From: Arenicella chitinivorans
GTDB lineage: Bacteria; Pseudomonadota; Gammaproteobacteria; Arenicellales; Arenicellaceae
Assembly (NCBI RefSeq): GCF_014651515.1
Contig: NZ_BMXA01000001.1
Span: 1-64,000, forward strand
DNA length: 64,000 nt
Reading direction: 5' to 3'
Both the position numbers and the translations under genes were made by a program. The notes beneath the pieces were generated by a model. It ran no database searches and was not told where the DNA came from. It saw only the letters and a list, made by a program, of their open reading frames with translations. Below are positions 1 through 8,617 of the stretch, in pieces; within the stretch, counting starts at the first letter, position 1, and each line of letters begins with the position of its first letter.

Positions 1-84
1 TTCTGAGTCGAATATCGACTTGTCAAAGAAGATGGGAGGTATTCATCACAGTAGAGCCGATTTAATTTTCTAGGAAGAAAAGAA

Positions 85-178
85 AGATTGCCACGCTGCG
101 CTCGCAATGACGGGTATTTGTTTGACTCACTCACTGTTATACCCGAAGTGCAGGCTACGCGCTTCTGATTGAAGCGAC
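85..178. repeat. Dispersed paired palindromic repeat, copy 1
   Basis: The left half begins AGATTGCCACG and ends CGCAATGACG. After about 35 bases the right half contains GCAGGCTACGCGCTTCTG and GAAGCGA. The halves are inverted relative to each other at their outer ends, as in REP/BIME-type intergenic elements. Similar pairs recur at several gene ends in this window. Confidence 0.7.
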
Positions 179-524
179 GGGCAGTACGGTAGTGCTCTGC
201 CGAATTCAAAAGAGGCCAAGTCTACGTTTAAAACCATTTAGTTCGATCGGCTCTCGTCGCCATACATCGCCCCGCAAGCATTGAGTTTTAAGATACGTAT
301 GCGCTTTTCCTAAAATTTTTCCTCGCATTGAACCAAATGCAATCCTGATGCAACCAATATCTGTGACTTGGCTCAATCGCTACGGTTGGGTAAATGCCTG
401 TACTTGGCGCTGGTTGCTAAATCGTCTGCTTATGTCGACCAAGCCTGAGTATTTTTCGTCGACCCTAGCACCGTACTTAATTCAATTTACTGAGAACCTA
501 ATATGAAGTATATAAAGAAAAGTA

Positions 525-545
525 TATAAAAGGACACCCATCATA
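525..545 (+). repeat. GGACACCCATCATA motif, copy 1
   Basis: A roughly 21-base word (TATAAAA followed by GGACACCCATCATA) is shared almost exactly with 681-701 and 2663-2683, and with one mismatch at 2487-2508. The bases after it (AGAAT) also match copy 2663. It is probably an end or subterminal motif of a small non-autonomous element. Confidence 0.6.
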
Positions 546-680
546 AGAATGGCTTAAGAAAATGTCGCCAGTCTCATCTTCGCGCACGAGATTGGTCGAG
601 TTTTTATGGTTTGAGTTGACGCTTAAATAGTAGAGTTGCGGTCTTAGACAACAATTTACAGTTTCAAAAAATATAAAAAA

Positions 681-831
681 TATAAAAGGACACCCATCAT
701 ACACTATCACTTATACCCGACTTACTCGTAAAAACTCGCTTTCTAACGATTCAAGGTCGGAGTTTCTCTCTATTCTAGTGTTATGGGTCGAATTCACTAC
801 ACTCGAGACTAGGGTAATTTGATGGGTGTTC
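681..831. repeat. Candidate small inverted-repeat-bounded element, 151 bp
   Basis: A forward GGACACCCATCATA motif starts at 681, and a partial reverse complement (GATGGGTGTTC) lies at 821-831. The spacing matches the pair at 2663-2811. The interiors of the two elements do not look alike by eye, so common ancestry rests on the ends and the length only. No coding capacity was seen. Confidence 0.4.
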
Positions 832-923
832 TACTATGACTCTAAATCCACAGTCTAGATTGCTTGACCACATAATGTATATTATTGCTTCAGCAAATTA
901 ATACCAAAGTACATGGAAGTAAT

Positions 924-1415
924 ATGAAGAATTTTCTCGTCGCCTCGTTGTTAGTGCTTTTTTCGATGGTCACCGAGTGTGATGCACAAGTAATGGAGGA
1001 AATTGCTGTTACCTCGCCACGGTTATCATACTCTGGAGATAGAAACGATTTCAGGCGTTATATCAATAGTATTGATACATCACCTCGGCCAGGTGACGGT
1101 ATATCCGGCGATATTGAAGAACAAGAGCGCCTGTGTGAAGCGCACTATAAAAAAGAGCGTGCAAAATGTGAGGAACAAGCTATTGCAGGAACGGTAGGCA
1201 GGGTAGAAACTGAATGCGTTCCATATTTGAGTCACCCTAACGTTGAAACGACATTTGAGATCAGTGTTCCGGGTGCCTCCGGCACAACCAGAATTACCGC
1301 TACCACGGGTATTCAACTATACGACGCTTGTGTCGGGAGAGCGAATATGCGGGAGCAGGCAGTATTAAAGGTGTGTGAAAACATTGAAAGAAACGCCGAC
1401 TGTGAATTCAATTAA
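924..1415 (+). CDS. Small secreted protein, unknown function
   Basis: This 163-residue protein starts with a clear Sec signal peptide (residues 1 to about 22: a Lys, a hydrophobic run, then CDAQ before the mature part). The ATG at 924 is preferred over an in-frame codon at 885 because GGAAG lies just upstream and the signal peptide starts there. The mature part has several cysteines (in LCEAHYKKERAKCEEQ, TECVPY, YDACVG, KVCEN and DCEFN), which suggests disulfides in the periplasm or outside the cell. No family was recognised. The next gene follows after 16 bases, so the two are probably co-transcribed. Confidence 0.75.
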   Translation: MKNFLVASLLVLFSMVTECDAQVMEEIAVTSPRLSYSGDRNDFRRYINSIDTSPRPGDGISGDIEEQERLCEAHYKKERAKCEEQAIAGTVGRVETECVPYLSHPNVETTFEISVPGASGTTRITATTGIQLYDACVGRANMREQAVLKVCENIERNADCEFN

Positions 1416-1431
1416 AGGTTAGATTACAGCT

Positions 1432-2385
1432 ATGTTCACAAAATCCAAGATAATCGGTGCTTTAACGGTTAGTCTGTTAGCAATTGGTTTGTACTATTGG
1501 CAGAGCTCCCAACAAGTCAAAGTTGCTGGCTCAGACGAAGAAGGTCATATAGAAATCACTTTGCCACAGCCTCAAATACTCGCTCGGGTCGATGACGATG
1601 AGCAACGATCAACCAACAGCAACCAGGAAAGGATTGAGACTGCAACCTCAGAGGAGAAGGTATTCAATTATGACGAAGATTGGTGTTTGTCTACAGATCT
1701 AAGCGACGAAGGCCGAGAACAATCCGAGAATGAATATACCGAATGGGCTGCTTCACGAAATCACCTTGATGGCGATAGGGTCGAGCAATTCAATCGTTAT
1801 ACGAGTTATGATATTGAAGCTTTGAAGGCCTTGGGCGATCAGGGTGATTTGCTGGCCCTATCGGCGATTGTAGCGAACCCTGATGTAACCGATGAGCTTA
1901 AAGACAAAGCAGCATGGACCGCAGCTGTGTATGGTGGTACTGGGAGTGCGATGTCGCACTTTTCGACCAAGCTGAAAGGGGAGGCCGTGGCACAGATGGT
2001 CGCGGGCAAAAAAGTACTAGCGAAAAAGACGTTTTTAGAGAGCGTTGCTTGGGACGAATTTTCAGCAATGCGTGGAGACACGCTGTTGATAGAAACAATA
2101 CCGTTTACACTCGCCCTAGACAGTATGAAGGAGATTCAGATTACTGAAGCGGACGAAAAGTGGATCACCCAAAGAGCAAGAGAACTCTATTCCAAATTAA
2201 GCGAAGAGCGTATTTTAATGGGGCTTGGAGAGTTCGATAATACTATTCCCAAAGTTGTCGCCGTCGAACGGTACGGTGTAGCTGCCTATAGCATTGCCAA
2301 TTATGAGCAGGGCGAATGGTACTTAAAATATTTTCCACCATCAGAGTGCCTTGATAAAAGGCTAGAGTTATCAGCCAGCAAATAG
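1432..2385 (+). CDS. Membrane-anchored or secreted protein, unknown function
   Basis: The protein has 317 residues with an N-terminal hydrophobic segment (about residues 7-24, after MFTKSK) that would act as an uncleaved anchor or signal. The rest is hydrophilic and acidic, with a helical region around residues 125-200 rich in Ala and Leu (IEALKALGDQGDLLALSAIV) that loosely resembles Sel1- or TPR-like helices. There is no confident domain assignment. It lies 16 bases downstream of another small secreted protein gene and probably shares its transcript. Confidence 0.75.
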   Translation: MFTKSKIIGALTVSLLAIGLYYWQSSQQVKVAGSDEEGHIEITLPQPQILARVDDDEQRSTNSNQERIETATSEEKVFNYDEDWCLSTDLSDEGREQSENEYTEWAASRNHLDGDRVEQFNRYTSYDIEALKALGDQGDLLALSAIVANPDVTDELKDKAAWTAAVYGGTGSAMSHFSTKLKGEAVAQMVAGKKVLAKKTFLESVAWDEFSAMRGDTLLIETIPFTLALDSMKEIQITEADEKWITQRARELYSKLSEERILMGLGEFDNTIPKVVAVERYGVAAYSIANYEQGEWYLKYFPPSECLDKRLELSASK

Positions 2386-2393
2386 GGTCAAAG

Positions 2394-2685
2394 CGTCAGA
2401 GTCGAATTAGTACTGTTTCGTAAAAAAATTGCCGCGCTGCGCTCGCGATGACGGGTGAGAGAAGCTCTCAGCAATGGGTGAGAAATGATAAAAGGACGCC
2501 CATCATAAGGGTCCGGAAAGGGGTCAGAGCCGAGTTAGTACTTTATCGTAAACAGATTGCCACGCTGCGCTCGCAATGACGAGTCTTCGTTTGACTCAAT
2601 CACCGTCATACACCATGTGCAGGCTATCCGCTATTTAGCAAGGTGAAGAAGCTGAACCCGAATATAAAAGGACACCCATCATAAG
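2394..2685. repeat. Tandem imperfect duplication of repeat block
   Basis: Two consecutive blocks (about 2394-2510 and 2520-2685) share the same order. Each has GTCAGAG..GA.TTAGTACT, then TCGTAAA, then the ATTGCC..GCTGCGCTCGC.ATGACG repeat, and ends with the AAAGGAC.CCCATCATAAG motif. The second block additionally contains the right half of the paired repeat (CAGGCTA). This looks like a local duplication of a repeat-bearing segment downstream of the 1432-2385 gene. Confidence 0.65.
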
Positions 2686-2811
2686 AATTGCTGTCCAACG
2701 ATACGAGAGTGCTTCTTGGTAAGGTCATAACCATCCTTGTTTATTCATCCTTGATTGACTTTCGTCTGTCAGTGAAGCGGGTTTATGGCAAGATGGTTAT
2801 GATGGGTGTCC
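2663..2811. repeat. Small inverted-repeat-bounded element at the truncated LysR junction
   Basis: The left end has GGACACCCATCATA (2670-2683) and the right end its reverse complement TATGATGGGTGTCC (2798-2811), a perfect 14-base terminal inverted repeat enclosing about 115 bases. Recognisable LysR homology begins immediately to the right. This looks like a MITE-like insertion or recombination scar that replaced the 5' part of the regulator gene. Confidence 0.55.
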
Positions 2812-3446
2812 CAGATATGACAGCGACGGGTCAGTCGCAATTCGTCTCGGGGACTGTGTGCATCTCAGTAAGCGAGATTTACGCTTCCGTGGTGATGCCC
2901 AAAATCGTCAAGGAAATAAGAGACAAGGAACCTGGAATCATGATCGAGGTCGTCGCATCGAACGAGATCAGTGACCTACAAAAACGTGAAGCGGACATTG
3001 CTGTTCGAGCTGTGCGTCCAACACAGACCGAGCTGATTACCAAAAAGATCAAGGACATGAGCGCAACCTTATACGCGACGCCGTGTTATCTGCAAAAGCT
3101 CGGCTCGGTTAATACAATTCAGGAGCTAACACATGCGCTCTTTGTTTCTGTCGGCAGTCGCGAGGCCTTTATAAAGGCGATGGCAGGAATGGGTTTAATG
3201 CTCGCCGACGACAATATTTCAGTCGTATGTGAGAGCCATCTAGTGCATTGGGAGATGACCAAGGCAGGTTTGGGCATTGGGCTAGTCCCGACCGACATCG
3301 GGGACGCCGATCCAAGTGTACAACGGGTGATAACAGGGCTAGAACTGATACAGTTTCCGATTTGGTTAACGACGCATCGAGAACTCCGTACCAGCAAAAG
3401 AATCCAGTTGGTATTTGAATTGCTTGCAGAGGCGCTCTCGTCTTAA
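2688..3446 (+). pseudogene. LysR-type regulator remnant lacking the HTH domain
   Basis: The open frame from a TTG inside the preceding inverted-repeat element encodes 252 residues. From about residue 46 it matches the substrate-binding domain of the intact LysR protein at 9396-10268, with roughly 80% identity by eye (shared SGTVCISVSEIYA-type start, KREADIAVRAVRPTQ, WLTTHRELRTSKRIQLVF). The roughly 85 N-terminal residues carrying the winged helix-turn-helix are absent and are replaced by sequence from the element. It cannot bind DNA as a normal LysR protein. It could still make a free effector-binding domain, but decay is more likely. The remaining frame is intact, so the loss may be recent. 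Confidence 0.75.
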
Positions 3447-3490
3447 GTTGCAGGCAATCTAAGCTGAAACGTACACGTAGCTAGGCGCGA

Positions 3491-3588
3491 AGATTGCCAC
3501 GCCGCACTCACAATCACGGTTTTCAAGTAGCTAGCGCCATCGACCTACCCCATGGGCAGGCTACGCGCTTCTGAGCGAAGCGAAGAAA
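3491..3588. repeat. Dispersed paired palindromic repeat, copy after the LysR remnant
   Basis: AGATTGCCACG at 3491 is followed by the right half GGGCAGGCTACGCGCTTCTG and GAGCGAAGCGAAGAA near 3555-3586. It lies between the convergent ends of the LysR remnant and the GlxA-like gene. Confidence 0.65.
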
Positions 3589-3632
3589 TAAATACAGTAA
3601 TGCGTCTCCCCTGAACCGAACCGCACGCCGAT

Positions 3633-4607
3633 TCAATTCGAGCGAGCGCAATGCATCCGCTTGTAAGTGGCTGGGCTAATACCATACAGCGCTTCAAATG
3701 CCATGCGAAATCCAAGTTCTGACTGATAACCGACTCTGCTGATGACTGTCTTCAGCGCTAGGCCGGATTCAATTAAGTGTTTGGCGTGATATAGGCGTCG
3801 AGTCGTTAAAAATTTCGCGGGTGTTGTACCCAAAGATTCAACGAACTTACGGTGAAAACTGCGTTCACTCATGGCGCATCGGTCTGCCATATCACTGACT
3901 TTGATCGGCAAGTGCATATGTTCGTCTAACCACAGCACAACCTCTGCCAGTGCGGTATCCAGTTTGGCTTGCGCATCCGTTAACTGACTGTATTGCGACT
4001 GATACCCTGGACGATGCACGTACAGCACCAGCCACTTGGCGACATCTCGCATAGTCGCATTGCCTAAATCCCTGCCCACCATGGCGAGTGCCATGTCGAT
4101 GCCCGTGGTGACACCAGCCGAAGTCCAGATGTTGCCATCTACGGTATACAACGCGTCCTGTTCAACGTGGATTTTCGGGTACTCACGCTTAAGGGCACTC
4201 AGGTCGGACCAATGGGTGGTGGCCTTTTTACCTTCTAGGAGTCCTGCGGCGGCGAGAATTAATGCGCCGGAACAAATCGAGCCGAGCCGATCTGCATGCT
4301 TAGAATTCGATTGCAGCCAGTGTTTGAGCGTTGGGTTTTTGCAAGCCGTGTTTATTGCGGCGGGGTCACCACCAACAATTAACAGTGTGTCAGTACTGGA
4401 TAGTTGAATGTCTTGCAGTGCGTTGGCGGACACGGCGATACCCGATCTAGAGTCGATCAGGCCACCAGAGCAGGACACAGTACGGATTGTGTAAACCGCT
4501 TTACCAGCCAGCTTATTGGCCATATGGAACACGGAAGAGGGACCAGATAAATCAAGCAATTCAAACTGCTCAAAAATGACAAAAATAATGTTACGCACTG
4601 TACTCAT
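3633..4607 (-). CDS. GlxA-family AraC-type transcriptional regulator (DJ-1/PfpI + HTH)
   Basis: The N-terminal half is a DJ-1/PfpI (class I glutamine-amidotransferase-like) domain, with the nucleophile-elbow cysteine in GSICSGALILAAAGLL and the following TTHWSDL motif. The C-terminal ~100 residues form a double helix-turn-helix AraC domain (MSERSFHRKF, then RVGYQSELGFRMAFEALYGISPATYK). I chose the start at 4607 (324 residues, MSTVRN) because the family fold begins there; longer starts at 4634 or 4667 are possible. It is divergent from the DJ-1/PfpI gene at 4696, which it probably regulates. The ligand is unknown. Confidence 0.88.
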   Translation of the reverse strand: MSTVRNIIFVIFEQFELLDLSGPSSVFHMANKLAGKAVYTIRTVSCSGGLIDSRSGIAVSANALQDIQLSSTDTLLIVGGDPAAINTACKNPTLKHWLQSNSKHADRLGSICSGALILAAAGLLEGKKATTHWSDLSALKREYPKIHVEQDALYTVDGNIWTSAGVTTGIDMALAMVGRDLGNATMRDVAKWLVLYVHRPGYQSQYSQLTDAQAKLDTALAEVVLWLDEHMHLPIKVSDMADRCAMSERSFHRKFVESLGTTPAKFLTTRRLYHAKHLIESGLALKTVISRVGYQSELGFRMAFEALYGISPATYKRMHCARSN

Positions 4608-4695
4608 TGGCAGAAAATTAACTATATTTGTCATTTCTGTCAAACAGGATTGTCGCACCATGCACATCTCGAATCACCGTAAATGACCTATTGAG

Positions 4696-5286
4696 ATGAA
4701 TATTGGTATCTATATCTACGATCAAGCCGAGGTGATGGACTTTTCAGGCCCTTTCGAAGTGTTCTCTACTGCGAGTAGAGTCTGTTCAGGAGGGCGTCCG
4801 TTTGAGGTGTTTTTAATTGCGGAAGAACCCGACGCAGTCACCGCTCGAGCTGGCTATTGCGTGAGGCCTGAGTTCAGCATTCAAAATCATCCTGCGCTGG
4901 ATGTGCTGGTGGTCGCAGGGGGCGATCACACCCAAGAAATGCACAAGCTACCGGTGTTGAGCTGGGTTCGTGATCAGGCGGCTAAGATAGAGCTCTTGGC
5001 ATCCGTTTGTACTGGCGCCTTTATTTTGGCGGCAGCGGGTTTACTCGATGGTAAAAAGGTGACCACGCACTGGGAAGACATCGATGATTTACGAACGCAA
5101 TTTCCACACCTCGACGTGGTCGAAAACGTACGATGGGTAGAACAAGGTAATTTATTCACTTCAGCAGGTATCTCTGCGGGTATCGATCTGTGTTTGCACA
5201 TCGTAAGTCAGCTAGAGAATAGCGAACTCGCGGAAAAAACGGCGCGACAAATGGACTACCGATGGATTAAAAATCCCGATATCTAG
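4696..5286 (+). CDS. DJ-1/PfpI family protein
   Basis: This 196-residue stand-alone DJ-1/PfpI domain has the cysteine elbow in LASVCTGAFILAAAGLLDG and the TTHWEDI motif, like isonitrile hydratase (InhA) and ThiJ relatives. It has no DNA-binding domain, so an enzymatic role is likely (hydratase, glyoxalase or chaperone type), but the substrate cannot be read from the sequence. It is divergently paired with a two-domain GlxA-like regulator carrying the same N-terminal fold, suggesting that the regulator and enzyme recognise related molecules. The 88-base intergenic gap must contain both promoters. Confidence 0.85.
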   Translation: MNIGIYIYDQAEVMDFSGPFEVFSTASRVCSGGRPFEVFLIAEEPDAVTARAGYCVRPEFSIQNHPALDVLVVAGGDHTQEMHKLPVLSWVRDQAAKIELLASVCTGAFILAAAGLLDGKKVTTHWEDIDDLRTQFPHLDVVENVRWVEQGNLFTSAGISAGIDLCLHIVSQLENSELAEKTARQMDYRWIKNPDI

Positions 5287-5398
5287 GCTGTACAAATCAC
5301 ATTGGCTAGTCGGGAGATGAACTTTTGAACAGAGTCAGTTTATAAACGCCGCTTGAATTCTGCGAATCGTCCGTTCAAGATGCTTGTAAAGCAACTCG

Positions 5399-6313
5399 AT
5401 GACGCCTACCAGCATGAAAAGCTATCTTGTTTCAGTAACGATCAGCAATTGTCTTTTGACGGCTGAAGCTAAGAAAAAATCACCATACATAATCGACAAA
5501 TTTGTAAATCAGTTCGCCTGTATTCTCGCATTGACGGTCAAGGCTGAGAGCACGCGTGACGCAAAGGAGAAGGCCCGCGCGTTTTTAGATACTGAGCCTA
5601 ATTTTAGATCGCTGATCACAAACACACAGGACAACCCCGTCTGTTACGAATTTGACTATGTAAGCAGCTTTGGTGTTGCCAACGAGCCTGCAACCATAAA
5701 AATATCACCCAATTCCCTCTTGTTTTATGACCCGAATGAGAAGGGTGATGAGCCTCATGATCAAGCAGGTATGGCGAGGTTGCCACAAGCCGTCAAATAC
5801 GAAAAAATTTCGAAAGACGAGTTACTAAATAACGGGGAACCAATTTGGAATCCGGTTTTGTGTACCCATATCCAAAATTCAATATCACTCGCTTATGACG
5901 AAAGTGATGCAGACCTAGTTGATGCGCTACCAGAACCGGTAAAGCATTTGTATTACCTTTGGGCCTTTCAGTGTGAGGTTGGCGGAAATGGCATTGACTC
6001 ATTTGTTTTACAAAGGTCAGCGCATGAGATCAAGGGCTGTTACCAAGCCTTACAAATCGTTGGAGACGAGAAGCTAGCAGCAGCCTTAGCGGTTGGTATC
6101 GCGCGGACGATCGAATCCGATGAAGAGGGTCTTGCGGAGTACCGCTACACAGCGAGTGACTTGTCGTGGTTCGATACGTTCAAAGGCAAGTCGAAAGGCC
6201 TAGCGCTGCATAAAATTGACGATGCGTTTGATGTTTTCGAACTTGCGAACGATGCGTTAGATTCCAACATCATTCGCTACATCAAGGCCAATCTCAGTCA
6301 TATTGCTATCTAA
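5399..6313 (+). CDS. DUF4375-like (DMP19-type) protein
   Basis: The protein has 304 residues. Its C-terminal half (about residues 175-300) resembles the DUF4375/DMP19 fold: a YLWAFQCEVGGNGIDSF segment matching the family's W..x.QV.NGGF core, followed by helices with an Ala-rich KLAAALAVGIART run. The N-terminal ~170 residues were not recognised. No signal peptide is evident, so it is probably cytoplasmic. The start is uncertain: neither 5399 nor the in-frame ATG at 5414 has a convincing ribosome binding site. Relatives include a DNA-mimic protein, but that function should not be assumed here. Confidence 0.6.
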   Translation: MTPTSMKSYLVSVTISNCLLTAEAKKKSPYIIDKFVNQFACILALTVKAESTRDAKEKARAFLDTEPNFRSLITNTQDNPVCYEFDYVSSFGVANEPATIKISPNSLLFYDPNEKGDEPHDQAGMARLPQAVKYEKISKDELLNNGEPIWNPVLCTHIQNSISLAYDESDADLVDALPEPVKHLYYLWAFQCEVGGNGIDSFVLQRSAHEIKGCYQALQIVGDEKLAAALAVGIARTIESDEEGLAEYRYTASDLSWFDTFKGKSKGLALHKIDDAFDVFELANDALDSNIIRYIKANLSHIAI

Positions 6314-6423
6314 AAAAATAAGACCACGGACTAATTATTGGTGATTGACGGGCCAATTTAGAGTGCCAGGCAGAGCCTGTATTGTTTCCGTTCGAAACGT
6401 TGTTGCTATATGGATTGATCAGT

Positions 6424-7680
6424 ATGAAGAAAAGATACAAAATTTTGTTGGGACTGCTTTGCTTACTCGTGGTGGTGTGTCTCGGTTTGCAAACTGACGA
6501 CGACCTGAGCCCGGAAGCGGTGGCGTTGATTGAACAGGTAGACTGGCATTCGCCGAGTGAGGCGTTTGTATACCATCTGGGTATGGAAGCCGAGTTGGGA
6601 GCTGATCCCATGCTGGTTGGTCAGGAGGTTCTTGCGGAAATCCGTCAATTAGAAGCAGCTTACGCCTCGCTCACCAGCTTTGATGAGTTGCCCAGCTTGA
6701 GTGAGCGCGACACATTACAGCTTGGCGACTATAAGGCGTTCTGTAGCTTGCGAGACGGTGAGGGTTGTCTCTCTCGATTATTCGAAGACTCCGACATTCC
6801 ACTTGACTCACCTGAAATGGTTGCAGCCCAAAAACGGTATCTCAAACTTCTTAGCTTTGGTGATTATCGAACACTCTCCGAGCCACACTATTTGGAGCAC
6901 TTTGGTGGATTTTCTGCCTGGACCAAAGGGAATCGTTTGGTCAGCCTTGAGGCCATCGCCTTGGCTAAGGCCGGTGAGCCTGAGCTTGCCAGTGCGAACC
7001 TGTATGAGGTTCTGGGTTTGCAAAGAAGGCTCATCGCACAAACTGACACGTTGATTGCGCGTATGGTGTCATACGTACAATTCAATGAGACCATTGATGT
7101 GTTGTCAGTGATTCACCGGGAGTTCAATCTGCACGGTCGCAAAATTAAACCATTGACGACCGATGAATTGAGTCTGCACGCCGTGCTTGCGCATGAGTTT
7201 ATGTTTGCTCGAAGTGGATTAGGTACGGTTCTGCTCGACAGTGAGTATAACGAGTACAGTGCATGGCCAGACTGGGTGGTACGCATGGGTTTGAAGCCGA
7301 ACATAACACTGAATGAATTAGTTCCACATTACTTGCAGGCAATCGACGTTTCAGAGATGACGCAGCCGAGATTTGACCACGATGATCACATGGAGGTGAA
7401 CGCCTCTCACCTCAGGAATTTTTTGGGAAGTAAGATATTTATCGACGCCAAACCTGACCTTAACCCTTATATCGCCAGAGGTTTTAATCTTAATGTGAAG
7501 ATCGCGCTGTTTAATGGCTTGATTAATAATGAGGTCAATGACGCCACACTGGGAAGCATCGAGAACCCGTATTACGACGACGAATTCGATGCCGTTCTAT
7601 CTGAGGATGCCAAGCGAGTTTGCATGGGTGGGCCGCTTGAGGATGCTCACGGGTATCGGTGCTTATCTGTTGCGATGTAG
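6424..7680 (+). CDS. Membrane-anchored protein, unknown function
   Basis: The protein has 418 residues from the ATG at 6424, chosen because MKKRYKILLGLLCLLVVVC is a typical signal-anchor that an upstream start at 6382 would bury. Following it is a soluble, mixed helical region of about 390 residues facing the periplasm. Its helix-rich middle (EAIALAKAGEPELASANLYEVLGLQRRL) is consistent with a repeat-helix fold, but no family was identified. It sits alone, downstream of the DUF4375-like gene after a gap of about 110 bases. Confidence 0.75.
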   Translation: MKKRYKILLGLLCLLVVVCLGLQTDDDLSPEAVALIEQVDWHSPSEAFVYHLGMEAELGADPMLVGQEVLAEIRQLEAAYASLTSFDELPSLSERDTLQLGDYKAFCSLRDGEGCLSRLFEDSDIPLDSPEMVAAQKRYLKLLSFGDYRTLSEPHYLEHFGGFSAWTKGNRLVSLEAIALAKAGEPELASANLYEVLGLQRRLIAQTDTLIARMVSYVQFNETIDVLSVIHREFNLHGRKIKPLTTDELSLHAVLAHEFMFARSGLGTVLLDSEYNEYSAWPDWVVRMGLKPNITLNELVPHYLQAIDVSEMTQPRFDHDDHMEVNASHLRNFLGSKIFIDAKPDLNPYIARGFNLNVKIALFNGLINNEVNDATLGSIENPYYDDEFDAVLSEDAKRVCMGGPLEDAHGYRCLSVAM

Positions 7681-7701
7681 ACATCCATTGATCTTCGGGT
7701 G

Positions 7702-7730
7702 AGATTGCCATGCTACGCGCGCATTCGCGA
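7702..7730. repeat. Degenerate half of the dispersed repeat
   Basis: AGATTGCCATGCTACGCGCGCATTCGCG resembles the left half of the paired repeat, with several mismatches. It lies in the gap between two convergent genes. Confidence 0.4.
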
Positions 7731-7937
7731 ATTTTCGATTGACTCGAACCGGGTCATTATGAGTGCAGCGGATATTCGAAATGACTGGAAAGCGCGCGCG
7801 ACCTCAGAACGAAACACCGTGGCCGCAGTTAAAGTTGCGTATCTATTTTCCCGGTTAAAAGGCTGTTGACGGTATCGCGCTCGGCAATCGATTAAGTCTT
7901 GATTCGCAGTTGAGGCGTGTACGTTCTGAGCGCACTG

Positions 7938-8516
7938 CTAGAAGCGGTAACTCAGACCGCCACCGACACTTAGAATGTCAAAATCGGAATTCAACTGAAT
8001 CTTATCTAGGCCGAACTTAAGCCCGATGTGATTGCCTAGCTGGTATCGCCAACCAAGCGCCAGCCCAAAGCCAGTCCCATTTTCTGAAATCGAAGGCGCA
8101 CCGTTTAACAGCAAATTGGCGTCGTATCTTAATGCTGAAATGTCGGCGAATAACGCGTGTCGTGCAGACAGCGCATGGCGATAGCCACCTGTAATAAACA
8201 CCGCATCATAGAGTAACTCGTCTCCACCAAACAAATCGTCAATCGGAGACAAGCTTCCGCTCTCTCCGTCTAAGTAGCCAATACCAGTGTAGAAACCACT
8301 GTTAAACTGATATTGATAAGCCAGACTGTAGTGTTTCGTGTCTTCGTCGCTAAATCCCTGTTGGTTAAGGTCAGAGTCTAGCTCGCCTGCATAAAGACTC
8401 ACTTCAACTGAATGCCGTGACTCAAATGCGTCGTTATATTCTGCCATTGCAGTCTGGCAATTTGCCGAGAAAAGCAAATGCACTAGTGAGAGAGGTACTA
8501 CATATTTCGATTTCAT
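7938..8516 (-). CDS. Outer-membrane beta-barrel protein
   Basis: The protein has 192 residues with an N-terminal signal peptide (cleavage likely after TAMA, about residue 25). The mature part alternates short amphipathic strands and turns (SLAYQYQF, GFYTGIGYL, AVFITGGYRHAL, GFGLALGWRYQL) and ends in a strand with C-terminal phenylalanine (GGGLSYRF), the usual BAM-targeting signature. The size fits an 8-stranded barrel of the OmpA/OmpW/outer-membrane-beta-barrel type. It could be a small adhesion or stability porin, but nothing indicates a specific ligand. It is transcribed leftwards, after the methyltransferase gene. Confidence 0.82.
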   Translation of the reverse strand: MKSKYVVPLSLVHLLFSANCQTAMAEYNDAFESRHSVEVSLYAGELDSDLNQQGFSDEDTKHYSLAYQYQFNSGFYTGIGYLDGESGSLSPIDDLFGGDELLYDAVFITGGYRHALSARHALFADISALRYDANLLLNGAPSISENGTGFGLALGWRYQLGNHIGLKFGLDKIQLNSDFDILSVGGGLSYRF

Positions 8517-8617
8517 GTTTCTGTCTCGGTTTGGTTTAACTCATTGACTCTTCGTAAGGCCACTGGAAACATTACGGATGCCGATACAACTTGGCTATAG
8601 ATACTGATCCGTTATCT

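Larger units (their letters stand above)
1..923. other. Gene-poor, repeat-rich left flank
   Basis: No credible gene was seen. The stretch holds a paired AGATTGCC/AATGACG repeat near 85-178, two same-direction copies of the GGACACCCATCATA motif near 525-545 and 681-701, and a partial reversed copy at 821-831. The longest reading frame here (498-710, minus) is made largely of translated repeat motif, is low in complexity, and is rejected as a gene. Confidence 0.6.

Noticed and set aside
498-710. Open reading frame on the minus strand, 70 residues
   Set aside because: It is made of translated repeat copies (YDGCPFI twice) with low-complexity Phe/Ile runs and no ribosome binding site; best read as repeat DNA.
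85-2700. CRISPR array formed by the repeated words near the left end
   Set aside because: Repeats differ in spacing, length and orientation, there are no uniform spacers, and no cas gene is visible.
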